Assembly: GCF_002072155.1 (NCBI RefSeq)
Contig: NZ_BDIY01000003.1
Location: forward strand, 1-64,000
Direction of reading: 5' to 3'
From: Roseovarius sp. A-2
Lineage (GTDB): Bacteria > Pseudomonadota > Alphaproteobacteria > Rhodobacterales > Rhodobacteraceae
DNA length: 64,000 nt
Within the stretch, counting starts at the first letter, position 1. Each line of letters opens with the position of its first letter. Positions 52,668 through 61,879 of this stretch are shown here, in pieces. The notes under the pieces are model-generated. The model did no database searches. It was not told where the DNA came from and saw only the letters and a list, made by a program, of their open reading frames with translations. Both the position numbers and the translations under genes were made by a program.

Positions 52668-53114
52668 GATATCTCACCCTAGTCGAGGCCTATGTCAGCA
52701 CAGCAGCGGCTCTCGCGGTGCAGGGCTACGGTGCCATAGCCCCGATCCCCAGGCGCGCGGACGTGGAGGCGGTTCTTTCCGGGTCCTAGGTGGAGTACCT
52801 TATAGCACGCGGCGAAGGAGCGTGAGTGGCCGATTGTGTTGAAAAACGCTGCAACCTGAGAGTCGCCTCAAAATTTTGAAACAGCGTTCCTTAATGTCAC
52901 CCTTGGGCAAACTGTGTTTGCGCGACGGAGCTTTCACGGGAGGATAGACTGCAGATTTGCGTCTTCTTCGCAGCAAACCAACTTTTCAATACAATCAGGC
53001 CTATTGCTATCGTTGCCGTGAGCCGCGCGGCGGCCTAACGGCCGCGTCTCGCGCAGGGGGCTTCAATCGGATTTCCCCTTCAGACAAAAATCCGCATGTC
53101 CTCTGATCCCAAAA
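52668..53114. other. 447-bp gap with palindromes; possible mobile-element scar
   Basis: No convincing gene. GTGAGATATCTCAC (52664-52677) is a perfect 14-bp palindrome across the eda stop. AACGCTG (52845-52851) and CAGCGTT (52882-52888) form an inverted repeat enclosing the 12-bp palindrome TCAAAATTTTGA (52868-52879). The stretch GGCCGATTGTGTTGAAAAAC just before it resembles the ends of some insertion sequences, from memory only. GCGGCC (53030-53035) and GGCCGC (53040-53045) make a tight hairpin. A 42-codon frame (52664-52789) starting GTG has no recognisable product. Confidence 0.4.
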
Positions 53115-54083
53115 TCATCCCGCAGGCCGGTCATCCTCGATATAGGCGCGCACATTCTCTTCAAAACTGCCATCCGCCTCCAGTCCCAGCGCAAGCGCCC
53201 GGTCGGCATTTATATCGAAGCGCCAGCCCCCCACGATCTGACGCACCGCCTCTTCCGGCTGCCACGTGATCAGGCGCGCGGGCTCCGACCCGGCCACGGC
53301 CGTCATCGCGTCGATCATCTGCCGGATCGACAAGGTCCGCCCCGGCATTTGCAGAATGCGATTGCCCCCCAGATCCCCGGCGGAGATTTCCGCCACCCGG
53401 ATCAGGTTCTCGACGCATTTGCGCGGGCTGAGATAATAATGCTGGAAATCCTCATCCACCGGGCAATTGGCCATCTGCCCGTTCAGCGGCTCGCGCAGGA
53501 TCGAGGACATGAAGCTCGACGCCGCGCGGTTCGGCTTGCCGGGGCGGATCGAGATCGTCGGCAGGCGCACGCCACGCCCGTCGATATAACCCTTGCGCGC
53601 ATAATCGTTGACCAGCAATTCGCCTATGGCCTTTTGCGTGCCATAAGAGCTTTGAGGATTGAGCAGCGAGACCTCGGTGATCGGGTCTGGCACCTCGCCA
53701 CCGTAAACCGCCAAAGACGAGGTGAACACCAGCAGCGGCACACTGTCCAGCTCCCGGCACCGCTCCAATATGTTGAGCGTTCCATGCAGGTTTATCTGCA
53801 TTCCCTCCTCGAACTCCTCCTCGGCATGCGAGGACACGACAGCGGCGAGGTGATAGATCACGTCCGTCTCACCGGTAACCACTTGCGCGACCGAGGCCGG
53901 ATCGGTGATGTCGCAGCGCGCGGTTTTGATTGGCACCCTGGCATCCGTGATCCCGGCAGGATCGTTCACATCCGCCAGAGTGATGCACGAGATTTGCCTG
54001 CCGTCGAGCGTACCCCGTGCGACCAGTGCGCGCGCCAGCTTCTGTCCCAGAAATCCGCCGCCGCCGATGATGGTGATGTTCAT
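53115..54083 (-). CDS. denD: NAD-dependent epimerase/dehydratase, D-erythronate dehydrogenase-like
   Basis: A 322-residue extended SDR. NAD-binding GGGGFLGQKLARAL near the start, DVIYHLAAVVSSHAEEEFEE, SSLAVYGG and the catalytic SSYGTQKAIGE (Tyr-x3-Lys) are seen. The sequence looks like DenD, which oxidises D-erythronate at C2 in the four-carbon acid-sugar pathway. The isomerase and kinase partners of that pathway (otnI, otnK) are not present, so a related sugar acid may be the substrate. It is last in the unit lysE-type gene, FAD oxidase, denD, 40 bp after the oxidase. The start at 54083 begins the Rossmann strand. Confidence 0.78.
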   Translation of the reverse strand: MNITIIGGGGFLGQKLARALVARGTLDGRQISCITLADVNDPAGITDARVPIKTARCDITDPASVAQVVTGETDVIYHLAAVVSSHAEEEFEEGMQINLHGTLNILERCRELDSVPLLVFTSSLAVYGGEVPDPITEVSLLNPQSSYGTQKAIGELLVNDYARKGYIDGRGVRLPTISIRPGKPNRAASSFMSSILREPLNGQMANCPVDEDFQHYYLSPRKCVENLIRVAEISAGDLGGNRILQMPGRTLSIRQMIDAMTAVAGSEPARLITWQPEEAVRQIVGGWRFDINADRALALGLEADGSFEENVRAYIEDDRPAG

Positions 54084-54123
54084 GTCGCGTCCTCTTGCTG
54101 TCGTGTGGCCGGTGTTGCCCGGA

Positions 54124-55533
54124 TCAAGCCTCGCTGCCCTCCTCGGGCGGCAGCAGCTTGCCGGGATTGAGAATGTCCTGCGGATCGAGCGCGGTCTTGA
54201 TCGCTCGCATGACATCGACCGCCGCGCCGTGCTCGGCGTGCATCAGGTCGCGCTTGCCGAGGCCAATGCCGTGTTCGCCCGACACCGTCCCGCCGAGCCG
54301 CAGCGCCATGTCCGCGAGGTCATGCCCGAAACCCGAGGCGCGGGCGAGATCGGCCCGGTCGGTCGGGTCGATGCTGACGCCGCAATGGAAGTTGCCGTCG
54401 CCGACATGGCCGACGATGGTCGAGACAAGCCCGAGATCACGCGCCCGGCTCTGGGCATGGGTCACCGCATCGGCCAGCCGAGAGATCGGCACGCAAACAT
54501 CGGTCACGTAGAGCTGCGTGCCAGGGCCGCCCAGTGCCTGACTGGCATAATGCGCCTTGTGCCGCATCGACCAGAGCGCGTTGCGCTCCTCGGTCCTGGT
54601 GGCCGTCTGCCACGCCTGCATGCCGAACTCTTCGGCGATGTCCGCGAAACCGCCGCTCTGCTCGGTGACGCTCGCCGGGGTGCCGGTGAATTCGAGAAAG
54701 AGATGCGGGCGCTCGGGCAGGCCGCTGTCAGAATAGAGGTTGAAGCCGCGCACCATCATCTCGTCCAGTAGCTCGATCCGGGCCATCGGCAGGCCCGATT
54801 GGATGGTTGCGATCACGCAGTTCACCGCATCCTTGACCGTCGCGAACCGGCAGGTCGCGGCCAGCACTGCCTCGGGCACGCCCTGAAGACGCAGGGTCAG
54901 TTCGGTGATGATCCCGAGCGTGCCTTCGGAGCCGATCAGCAGATGAGTGAGGTCATAGCCTGTGGAGGATTTGCGCGCCCTCGATCCAGTCCGGATGACC
55001 GTGCCATCCGCCATCACCGCCTCGAGCGCCAGCACATTCTCGCGCATCGTGCCGTGGCGCACGGCAGTGGTGCCGCTGGCGCGTGTTGCCGCCATCCCGC
55101 CGAGCGAGGCATCGGCACCGGGGTCGACTGGAAAATACAATCCAGTCGCGCGAATGTCCTCATTGAGCGCGTGCCGTGTGACGCCCGGTTGCACCACCGC
55201 ATGCAGATCCTCGGCGCTGACCGTGAGCACGCGATTCATCCGGGTCATGTCGAGACTGATCCCGCCCGAAATCGCCAGATGCTGCCCCTCGAGCGCACTT
55301 GCCGCGCCACAGGCCACGACCGGGCAGCGATGCGTCTGACAGAGCTTGACGATCTCCGAGACCTCTTCGGTGGTCTCGGGATAGGCGACCGCCTCGGGCG
55401 GGGTGGGCGGATACCATGTCTCGCAGCGGCCATGCGCGTCGCGGTCGGCCGTTGTCGTGACCAGCCGGTCCCCCAGCAGGTCGCGGAGCGCGTCAATTGC
55501 GGAGGGATGGGCGGACGGGGTATCGAGGGTCAT
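54124..55533 (-). CDS. FAD-linked 2-hydroxyacid oxidase/dehydrogenase (GlcD / D-lactate dehydrogenase type)
   Basis: A 469-residue flavoprotein of the VAO/PCMH family. The FAD-binding part has VVACGAASALEGQHL, VDPGADASLGGMAATRASGT and GSEGTLGIITELTLRL; the C-terminal cap has GHVGDGNFHCGV with metal-binding histidines and GEHGIGLGKRD. It oxidises a D-2-hydroxyacid such as D-lactate or glycolate, passing electrons to cytochrome c or quinone. It lies 15 bp after the LysE-type gene. In this block it may oxidise a lactate or glycolate fragment from the sugar acid. Confidence 0.85.
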   Translation of the reverse strand: MTLDTPSAHPSAIDALRDLLGDRLVTTTADRDAHGRCETWYPPTPPEAVAYPETTEEVSEIVKLCQTHRCPVVACGAASALEGQHLAISGGISLDMTRMNRVLTVSAEDLHAVVQPGVTRHALNEDIRATGLYFPVDPGADASLGGMAATRASGTTAVRHGTMRENVLALEAVMADGTVIRTGSRARKSSTGYDLTHLLIGSEGTLGIITELTLRLQGVPEAVLAATCRFATVKDAVNCVIATIQSGLPMARIELLDEMMVRGFNLYSDSGLPERPHLFLEFTGTPASVTEQSGGFADIAEEFGMQAWQTATRTEERNALWSMRHKAHYASQALGGPGTQLYVTDVCVPISRLADAVTHAQSRARDLGLVSTIVGHVGDGNFHCGVSIDPTDRADLARASGFGHDLADMALRLGGTVSGEHGIGLGKRDLMHAEHGAAVDVMRAIKTALDPQDILNPGKLLPPEEGSEA

Positions 55534-55548
55534 GGTGTCGGTCCTTTC

Positions 55549-56148
55549 TCAGCCCGTTCTCAGTGCGGTAACGGACGCCAGCACCACCACCGCCAGCATC
55601 GAAGCTGCCATCGCGGCGTTGATCCGGCGATGCGCGCGTTCCGTGAGGTTTAGCCGGTGCAGCGCCACCCCTGCCCAGAGCCAGCCGAGGTGAATGGGAA
55701 TCCAGTTCAGATTCATGATGACCAGCTTGCTCGCGGTCTCGAACAGCAGGTTTCCTGGTGCGTAGGGAAAGCCCGCCATCAGCGTGGTGTTGACCGCATA
55801 GGCCTTGGGGTTGATCGCCTGCAGCAGGATCCCCGCGCCGATCCCGGGGGCGCGGCGCGCCTCGATGAACGCGATCCGCGACCCAGCCAGCGCGATCCGT
55901 GCGGCGAGATAGAGCAGGTAGAGGATCGAGGCGGCCATAAGCAGGGTGCGAATCACCGGCTCTGCCAGAAGGATTGCCGCAAGCCCCGAGATCACCGCGA
56001 GCGCGACAAGGTTGGCGCCGATGAACAGCCCGGTGACATAGGTCAGACCGGCCCGGAACCCGTAGGCCGATCCCACTCCGGCGGTGGACAAGACCCCCGG
56101 ACCCGGCGTGATGATCAGGAACAGCACGGCAAGCGCGAATGTCAGCAT
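55549..56148 (-). CDS. LysE/RhtB-family exporter
   Basis: A 199-residue membrane protein with about six helices. The start MLTFALAVLFLIITPGPGVL carries the TPGP motif of the LysE family, and LLQAINPKAYAVNTTLM the conserved NPK. The family exports amino acids and small metabolites. It is the first gene of a three-gene minus-strand unit and has a TGGTATACCA site 74 bp upstream, so it is tied to the sugar-acid regulon; release of an overflow metabolite is a guess. Confidence 0.83.
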   Translation of the reverse strand: MLTFALAVLFLIITPGPGVLSTAGVGSAYGFRAGLTYVTGLFIGANLVALAVISGLAAILLAEPVIRTLLMAASILYLLYLAARIALAGSRIAFIEARRAPGIGAGILLQAINPKAYAVNTTLMAGFPYAPGNLLFETASKLVIMNLNWIPIHLGWLWAGVALHRLNLTERAHRRINAAMAASMLAVVVLASVTALRTG

Positions 56149-56221
56149 CTGCGCGTCCTGTCCGTCGCCGTTCTGCGCGCTTGCATCCGCTCTCCCGTTC
56201 GTTCCGTGGTTGTGCCGCCTC

Positions 56222-56231
56222 TGGTATACCA
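56222..56231. promoter_or_regulatory. GntR-type operator, copy 1
   Basis: TGGTATACCA, a perfect 10-bp palindrome, 74 bp upstream of the LysE-type gene start on the minus strand. The same word occurs three more times in this block and fits the size of FadR/FCD-family operators. Confidence 0.75.
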
Positions 56232-56470
56232 TTTGACTAGTGCCGGCATGTCCCAAAGGTCAACAGCGATTTGGACCATATCGGATGACATGCTGTTGGT
56301 TGGAGGGGCCGCCGCCACCCACCGGCCGAATCGCGGCGCACCCTTGGCGACGTCGGGCGGTCGGATCGGGCGTGACGCCATCGCCTGTGCGAGCGCTGTT
56401 TCCTGATGCCACGGCGTCAGCGGCGGGCACTGCACCGTGTATTTCAAAGGGCCCATGTTTTGGCTTGCAT

Positions 56471-56484
56471 TTTGGTATACCAAA
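56471..56484. promoter_or_regulatory. GntR-type operator, copy 2
   Basis: TTTGGTATACCAAA, a perfect 14-bp palindrome around the shared 10-bp core, 66 bp upstream of the dehydratase start on the plus strand. Confidence 0.8.
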
Positions 56485-56549
56485 TCCGATGCTTGCCGCA
56501 AACGCCGCGCGACAGCACTCGGGCAGGCGGACGTCTCGAGGAGGACAGC

Positions 56550-58331
56550 ATGAGCAATACCCGCGCCAACAAGCGTTTCCGCTCGCAGGAATGGTTCGAC
56601 AATCCCAACAATCCGGGCATGACCGCGCTCTATCTGGAGCGCTATCAGAACCAGACATTCACCCGCGAGGAACTGCAGAGCGGCCGGCCCGTCATCGGCA
56701 TCGCCAATACCGGATCCGATCTCGCACCCTGCAACAAGATCCACATCTTCCTGATGGATCGGATCAAGGCGGGCATTCGCGACGCGGGCGGCATCCCGAT
56801 GGAATTTCCGATCCACCCGATCCAGGAGACCGGCAAGCGGCCCACGGCGGCGCTTGACCGTAATCTCGCCTATCTCAGCCTGGTCGAGGTTCTGCATGGC
56901 TATCCGATCGACGGCGTAGTGCTGACCACCGGCTGTGACAAGACCACCCCGGCCCAGCTCATGGGGGCGGCGACGGTGGACCTGCCCGCGATTGCACTCA
57001 ATGGCGGGCCGATGCTCGATGGCTGGTACAAGGGCAAGCGCGCGGGCTCGGGCATGGTCGTCTGGGAGGGTCGCCGCCTGCTGGCCGAGGGCAAGATCGA
57101 CTACGAAGAGTTCATGGAGCGCGCCTGCGCCTCTGCCCCGTCGCTGGGGCATTGCAACACGATGGGCACTGCCTCGACGATGAACGCCATGGCAGAGGCG
57201 CTTGGCATGACGCTCACGGGATCGTCGGCCATTCCCGCGCCCTTCCGCGAGCGCATGGAGATGGCCTTTGCCACCGGCAAGCGGATCGTCGAGATGGTGC
57301 TGGAGGATCTCAAGCCCTCCGATATCCTGACGCGCGCGGCCTTCGAGAACGCGATCAAGACCAACACCGCCATCGGCGGTTCGACCAACGCGCCGCCGCA
57401 TCTGCAGGCCATCGCGCGTCATGCGGGCGTGGACCTGCATGTGCAGGACTGGCAGACCGTCGGCTTCGAAGAGCCGCTTCTGGTCAACATGCAGCCCGCC
57501 GGAGTCTATCTCGGCGAGAGTTTCCACCGCGCGGGCGGTGTGCCTGCGGTGATGGGCGAACTGCACAAGGCCGGTCGTTTGCATGGCGGGGTGATGACCG
57601 TCACGGGCAAGACAATGGCCGAAAACCTCGTGGGTTGCGACAGCGTAGATCATGACGTGATCCGCCCCTATGACCGCCCGCTGCGCGAGAATGCAGGGTT
57701 CATCGTGCTCTCGGGCAATCTGTTCGACTCCGCGCTGATGAAGACCTCCGTGATCTCGCCCGACTTCCGCAAGCGGTTTCTCTCCACCCCCGGTGAGGAG
57801 GGCATCTTTGAAGGGCGGGCCGTGGTGTTCGAGGGGCCCGAAGATTACCACGACCGGATCAATGACGAGAGCCTTGGAATTGATGAAGAAACCATCCTGT
57901 TCATCCGCAATGTCGGCTGTGTCGGCTACCCCGGCGCGGCCGAGGTGGTGAATATGCAGCCGCCCGATGCGGTGCTGCGTGCCGGTGTGCATCACCTGCC
58001 CACGGTCGGCGACGGGCGGCAATCGGGCACGTCGGAAAGCCCCTCGATCCTCAACGCCTCGCCCGAATCGGTGGTCGGCGGCGGCCTGGCCTATCTTCAG
58101 ACCGGCGACCGGGTGCGGCTCGACCTCAACACCGCCTCGATGGAGGCGCTGGTGGAGCAGGAGGAATGGGACCGCCGCAAGGCTGACTGGACCCCGCCCG
58201 AAATCGAGAACCAGACACCGTGGCAGGAGATCTATCGCCGCCATGTCGGGCAACTGGCCGAGGGTGGTTGTCTTGAACTGGCGACGGCCTATCAACGTGT
58301 CGCCCGCAACCTGCCGCGCGACAATCACTGA
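56550..58331 (+). CDS. IlvD/Edd-family sugar-acid dehydratase (pentonate/arabinonate type)
   Basis: A 593-residue iron-sulfur dehydratase making 2-keto-3-deoxy acids from aldonates. Cys61 (DLAPCNK), Cys129 ([16 protein letters not shown]) and Cys202 ([12 protein letters not shown]) fit the three [2Fe-2S] ligands of pentonate dehydratases. [16 protein letters not shown] and [20 protein letters not shown] near the end are typical of the L-arabinonate/D-xylonate branch rather than IlvD proper. GAGGAGGA precedes the ATG at 56550. It is first in a four-gene plus-strand unit and carries an operator 66 bp upstream. Which aldonate is used cannot be read from sequence. Confidence 0.88.
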   Translation: MSNTRANKRFRSQEWFDNPNNPGMTALYLERYQNQTFTREELQSGRPVIGIANTGSDLAPCNKIHIFLMDRIKAGIRDAGGIPMEFPIHPIQETGKRPTAALDRNLAYLSLVEVLHGYPIDGVVLTTGCDKTTPAQLMGAATVDLPAIALNGGPMLDGWYKGKRAGSGMVVWEGRRLLAEGKIDYEEFMERACASAPSLGHCNTMGTASTMNAMAEALGMTLTGSSAIPAPFRERMEMAFATGKRIVEMVLEDLKPSDILTRAAFENAIKTNTAIGGSTNAPPHLQAIARHAGVDLHVQDWQTVGFEEPLLVNMQPAGVYLGESFHRAGGVPAVMGELHKAGRLHGGVMTVTGKTMAENLVGCDSVDHDVIRPYDRPLRENAGFIVLSGNLFDSALMKTSVISPDFRKRFLSTPGEEGIFEGRAVVFEGPEDYHDRINDESLGIDEETILFIRNVGCVGYPGAAEVVNMQPPDAVLRAGVHHLPTVGDGRQSGTSESPSILNASPESVVGGGLAYLQTGDRVRLDLNTASMEALVEQEEWDRRKADWTPPEIENQTPWQEIYRRHVGQLAEGGCLELATAYQRVARNLPRDNH

Positions 58332-58340
58332 GGGGGAGCC

Positions 58341-59078
58341 ATGGCGCAGAACATTATCATCACCGGTGCGGGCAGTGGCGTGGGACGCGCCACCGCCCGG
58401 GTCTTTCTCGATGCGGGGTGGCAGGTCGGCCTTGTCGGACGCCGCGTCGAGGCGCTCGAAGAGACGGCGGCGGCCCACGGTGCGGCGCTTGTCCTGCCCT
58501 GCGACGTGACCGACGCCGATGCGACCGAGGCGATGGTGGCGCGTGCGGCCAGAGAATGGGGCCGTGTGGACGCGCTCTTCAATAATGCCGGTGTCGCGAT
58601 GAAGGGCGCACCGATAGACGAGCTGGATATCGACGAGATCCGCACCCTGATCGACGTGAATGTCATGGGGGCGTTCATCGCCGCGCGCGCCGCCTTTGCG
58701 CAGATGCGGCGGCAGGATCCGCAGGGCGGACGGATCATCAACAATGGCTCGGTCTCGGCCCATGTGCCCCGCTGGGGCTCTGCCCCCTATACCGCCTCGA
58801 AACACGCGATCACCGGGCTGACACGCACGCTCTCGCTCGACGGGCGGGCGTTCGACATCGCCTGCGGTCAGATCGATATCGGCAACGCCCTGACCGAGAT
58901 GGCGCAGGCCATGACCCAGGGCGTGCCGCAGGCGGACGGATCGCTGGCGGTGGAGCCGGTGATGGATGTGACCCATGTGGCGCAATCCGTGCTGCACATG
59001 GCCTCCTTGCCGCTTGAGGCCAATGTGCAATTCATGACCGTGATGGCCAGCGCCATGCCCTATATCGGGCGCGGCTGA
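58341..59078 (+). CDS. short-chain dehydrogenase/reductase
   Basis: A 245-residue classical SDR: TGAGSGVGRATARVF (NAD binding), FNNAGVAMKG, Ser in NGSVSAHVPRWGSAPY and the catalytic Tyr-x3-Lys in PYTASKHAITG. It lies 9 bp after the dehydratase. A likely role is oxidation of the 2-keto-3-deoxy acid to a diketo acid for the FAH-family hydrolase, as in known nonphosphorylated rhamnonate or fuconate routes; this is inference. Confidence 0.87.
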   Translation: MAQNIIITGAGSGVGRATARVFLDAGWQVGLVGRRVEALEETAAAHGAALVLPCDVTDADATEAMVARAAREWGRVDALFNNAGVAMKGAPIDELDIDEIRTLIDVNVMGAFIAARAAFAQMRRQDPQGGRIINNGSVSAHVPRWGSAPYTASKHAITGLTRTLSLDGRAFDIACGQIDIGNALTEMAQAMTQGVPQADGSLAVEPVMDVTHVAQSVLHMASLPLEANVQFMTVMASAMPYIGRG

Positions 59079-59101
59079 ACATTTTTCAGGGAGATCTACA
59101 C

Positions 59102-60040
59102 ATGACCGAAACCCTCGCAATCGGAACCTTCAGCGAGGTGGACGAGACCGCCCTTGAGGACGATCTCGGCGCCCGGATCGTGGACAGCCTAGACGTCGCC
59201 GCGGCGCTGAACGAAGAGACTCGCGGCGCGGTTCGCGCCATCGCCTTCAAGGGACATACGCGCTTTGACGGGGCGTTGATGGATCTCTTTCCGGCGCTTG
59301 GTCTGATCGCAAATTACGGCGTTGGCTATGACGCGATCAACGTGGCCGATGCGCAGGCCCGCGGCATCGCGGTGACCAACACGCCCGATGTGCTCAATGA
59401 CGATGTCGCCGATCTCGCGGTCGGCATGATGATCGCGCAATGCCGCCGGATGGTGCAGGGCGATCATCATGCCCGCTCCGGGGCCTGGGCCAACGGGCAG
59501 GCATTTCCGCTCAATCGCAAGATGTCGGGCGGGCGCGTGGGCATTCTCGGGCTGGGACGGATCGGACGCGAGATCGCAGACCGTCTGGCCGCGTTCAAGA
59601 TGGAGCTGCACTACTGGTCGCGCAGCGAAAAGGACACGCCGGGCTGGACCTATCACGACGATCCCGCGTCCCTCGCGCGGGCGGTGGATTTCCTGGTGGT
59701 GGCCCTAGTCGGTGGTCCGGAGACCGAGAGCATGGTGTCGGCCGAGGTGCTGGATGCGCTCGGGCAGGAGGGGGTGCTGGTAAACATCTCGCGCGGCTCG
59801 ACGGTGGATGAGGGCGCGTTGCTCGACCGGCTGGAGGATGGCCGCCTGGCCGGTGCCGCGCTCGACGTGTTCTGCTCCGAGCCGGAGCTCGACCCGCGCT
59901 TTGCCGCACTCGACAACGTGGTCCTGCAACCGCATCAGGGCTCGGGCACGCATGTCACGCGCGCAGCCATGGGAAAATTGCAACGCGACAACATCGCGGC
60001 CTTTATGGCGGGCAAGCCGCTTTTGACGCAGGTCGCGTGA
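59102..60040 (+). CDS. D-2-hydroxyacid dehydrogenase (glyoxylate/hydroxypyruvate reductase type)
   Basis: A 312-residue NAD(P)-dependent enzyme. IANYGVGYDAINVADAQARG, the Rossmann glycines GRVGILGLGRIGREIAD, the substrate arginine in NISRGSTVDEGALL, the Glu in CSEPELDPRF region and His in VVLQPHQGSGTH are all present. AGGGAGAT lies before the ATG. It is the third gene of the unit and ends 23 bp before the next start. It would reduce a 2-keto acid such as glyoxylate or hydroxypyruvate. Confidence 0.87.
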   Translation: MTETLAIGTFSEVDETALEDDLGARIVDSLDVAAALNEETRGAVRAIAFKGHTRFDGALMDLFPALGLIANYGVGYDAINVADAQARGIAVTNTPDVLNDDVADLAVGMMIAQCRRMVQGDHHARSGAWANGQAFPLNRKMSGGRVGILGLGRIGREIADRLAAFKMELHYWSRSEKDTPGWTYHDDPASLARAVDFLVVALVGGPETESMVSAEVLDALGQEGVLVNISRGSTVDEGALLDRLEDGRLAGAALDVFCSEPELDPRFAALDNVVLQPHQGSGTHVTRAAMGKLQRDNIAAFMAGKPLLTQVA

Positions 60041-60063
60041 ACCGGAACAAGGAGGACAGGAAT

Positions 60064-60987
60064 GTGACGGGTCAACCAAAAATCGGCTTTGTCGGCGTGG
60101 GCTATATGGGCCATGGCATGGCCAAGAATATTCTCAAGGGCGGCTATGACCTGATGATCAAGGGCAACCGCAACCGCGCGCCCGTCGAAAGCCTGACGGC
60201 TATGGGCGCGCGGGAGGCCGCAAGCCTCTCGGAGATGGCGGCGGCCTGTGACATCGTGTTTCTGTGCCTGTCGAACTCGCCACAGGTGGAGGCGGTGGTC
60301 AGGGGCGAGGACGGGTTGATCGCCAATGGCAAGCCGGGACTAATCGTGGTCGATACCACCACCGCAAACCCGGTCTCGACAGAGGCGCTCGCCACCGAGT
60401 TGGAGGCACGCGACATGCATATGGTCGATGCCCCGCTCGGCCGCACACCCAAGGAGGCCGAGGCCGGCACGCTCGATGCCATGGTCGGGGCCGCGCCGGA
60501 GGTGTTTGAGAGCGTCAGGCCGGTGATCGACTGCTGGGCCGGATCGGTCACGCATCTCGGGCCGGTGGGCGCGGGGCACAAGATGAAACTGGTGATGAAT
60601 TTCCTCGGCACCGGCTATGCCGCGCTCTATGCCGAGGCGTTCACCATGGGGGCCAAGGTCGGGCTCGCGCCACAGCTTGTTCGCGAGGTGATCGGTGGCA
60701 GCCGCATGGGCTGCGGCTTTTTCGAGACCTACACACAATGGGTCTGCGACCGAAACCGCGAGGCGCATGTCTTCAGCCTCGATAATGCCGCCAAGGATAT
60801 CGGCTATGTCTGTCTGATGGCACAGGCGGCGGGCATGGCCAATCCCATGTCTGCCACGATCCGCAACGCCTTTGCCAGTGCCGTCGCACAGGGCAAGGGG
60901 GCCGATTACATGCCGATGCTGGCCGATCACGTGGCCGCGCTGAATGGCCTCGATCTGGGTGCGGAGGTCGAGAAGGGCCGTAGCTGA
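60064..60987 (+). CDS. 3-hydroxyisobutyrate dehydrogenase-family enzyme (tartronate semialdehyde reductase / threonate dehydrogenase type)
   Basis: A 307-residue beta-hydroxyacid dehydrogenase. KIGFVGVGYMGHGMAKNILK binds the cofactor, VDAPLGRTPKEAEAGTL is the substrate loop and GAGHKMKLVMNF carries the catalytic Lys. GarR, GlxR and LtnD belong here. The start is taken as GTG at 60064, which lies 7 bp after GGAGGA; the ATG two bases earlier is followed at once by a stop codon. Fourth and last gene of the plus-strand unit. Confidence 0.85.
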   Translation: MTGQPKIGFVGVGYMGHGMAKNILKGGYDLMIKGNRNRAPVESLTAMGAREAASLSEMAAACDIVFLCLSNSPQVEAVVRGEDGLIANGKPGLIVVDTTTANPVSTEALATELEARDMHMVDAPLGRTPKEAEAGTLDAMVGAAPEVFESVRPVIDCWAGSVTHLGPVGAGHKMKLVMNFLGTGYAALYAEAFTMGAKVGLAPQLVREVIGGSRMGCGFFETYTQWVCDRNREAHVFSLDNAAKDIGYVCLMAQAAGMANPMSATIRNAFASAVAQGKGADYMPMLADHVAALNGLDLGAEVEKGRS

Positions 60988-60997
60988 CGCGAGGACA

Positions 60998-61028
60998 CGG
61001 GCCCGACGATTCGTTGTCGCCAGGCCCG
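60998..61028. terminator. candidate bidirectional terminator hairpin
   Basis: CGGGCC (60998-61003) pairs with GGCCCG (61023-61028), with a weaker inner stem CGAC/GTCG. It sits in the 46-bp gap between two convergent genes. No clear U-tract on either side. Confidence 0.45.
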
Positions 61029-61033
61029 GTGCC

Positions 61034-61879
61034 TTAGTTGGCCGCGATCACCTCCTGGCGCTGATTGCCAAGGCCCTCAATGGTCAGCTCCATCACGTCG
61101 CCCGGCTTCAGAAAGCGTTGCGGCGACATGCCGAGGCCAACACCCGAGGGCGTTCCGGTGGCGATAATGTCCCCCGCGCGCAGTAGCATGAAGTGGCTGA
61201 GATAGGACACGATCTCGGCCACGCCGAAAATCATGTCCGAGGTGTTGGAGGATTGCACCGTCTCGCCGTTGAGCGCCAGCGACAGGTCGAGCGCCTGCGG
61301 GTCGGGCACCTCGTCGGCGGTGACCAGCCAGGGGCCGATTGGCCCGAAACCGGGGGCGGATTTGCCCTTGACCCATTGCCCGCCGCGTTCGATCTGGAAG
61401 GCGCGCTCGGAGACGTCGTTGATCACGCAATATCCCGCGACGTGATCGAGCGCATCCTCCTCTGGGACGTAGAGCGTGTCACGTCCGATGATGACCCCAA
61501 GCTCGACCTCCCAGTCGGCCTTGCTCGACCCGCGCGGCAGAGGCACCGGGTCGTTGGGACCGGACAGGCAGCTTGTGACCTTCGAAAAGACGACCGGCTC
61601 CTCTGGCGCCTTGGCCCCCGTCTCGGCGGCGTGTTGGGCGTAGTTCAGCCCGATGGCGATGAAATTCGGGACCCAACTCAGGCACGGGCCAATGCGACCC
61701 GGTTCCTCGATCACCGGAAGGCTCGCGGTATTGAGCGCCGCAATCCGCGCGAGCGCGTCCTGGGATACCGCGTCGCCGGCGAAATCGGGCACCTCGCCCG
61801 ACAGGTCGCGCAGTTGTCCGTCGGCATCGAGAATGGCGGGCCGTTCCGCGCCATGCGGGCCAACTCTAAGAAGTTTCAT
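61034..61879 (-). CDS. fumarylacetoacetate hydrolase-family enzyme (2,4-diketo-3-deoxy acid hydrolase candidate)
   Basis: A 281-residue enzyme of the FAH fold. The metal site and core are GLNYAQHAAETG, PVVFSKVTSCLSGPNDPVPL, DWEVELGVIIGRD and NDVSERAFQIERGGQW, with TGTPSGVGLGMSPQRFLKPGD at the end. Family members hydrolyse C-C bonds of diketo acids, including 2,4-diketo-3-deoxy-L-rhamnonate to pyruvate and lactate; others are ureidoglycolate lyases. Its start overlaps the end of the upstream gntR gene by 14 bp, so the two form one unit. Confidence 0.85.
   Translation of the reverse strand: MKLLRVGPHGAERPAILDADGQLRDLSGEVPDFAGDAVSQDALARIAALNTASLPVIEEPGRIGPCLSWVPNFIAIGLNYAQHAAETGAKAPEEPVVFSKVTSCLSGPNDPVPLPRGSSKADWEVELGVIIGRDTLYVPEEDALDHVAGYCVINDVSERAFQIERGGQWVKGKSAPGFGPIGPWLVTADEVPDPQALDLSLALNGETVQSSNTSDMIFGVAEIVSYLSHFMLLRAGDIIATGTPSGVGLGMSPQRFLKPGDVMELTIEGLGNQRQEVIAAN

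Larger units (their letters stand above)
56149..56549. promoter_or_regulatory. divergent promoter region of the sugar-acid block
   Basis: A 401-bp gap between the LysE-type gene (minus) and the dehydratase (plus). It holds two copies of the palindrome TGGTATACCA, one near each gene. The stretch between them, 56250-56440, shows no recognisable gene. Confidence 0.6.

Noticed and set aside
52664-52789. 42-codon frame with GTG start overlapping the eda stop
   Set aside because: Although overlap with a stop can signal coupling, there is no ribosome site, no recognisable motif, and the overlap lies in a palindrome.
56142-59120. Open frame of 992 codons on the minus strand across the dehydratase and SDR genes
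   Set aside because: It is antisense to two clearly coding genes with intact motifs, and its translation is low-complexity and rich in R, H and G without any recognisable domain; it is a by-product of GC-rich codon use.
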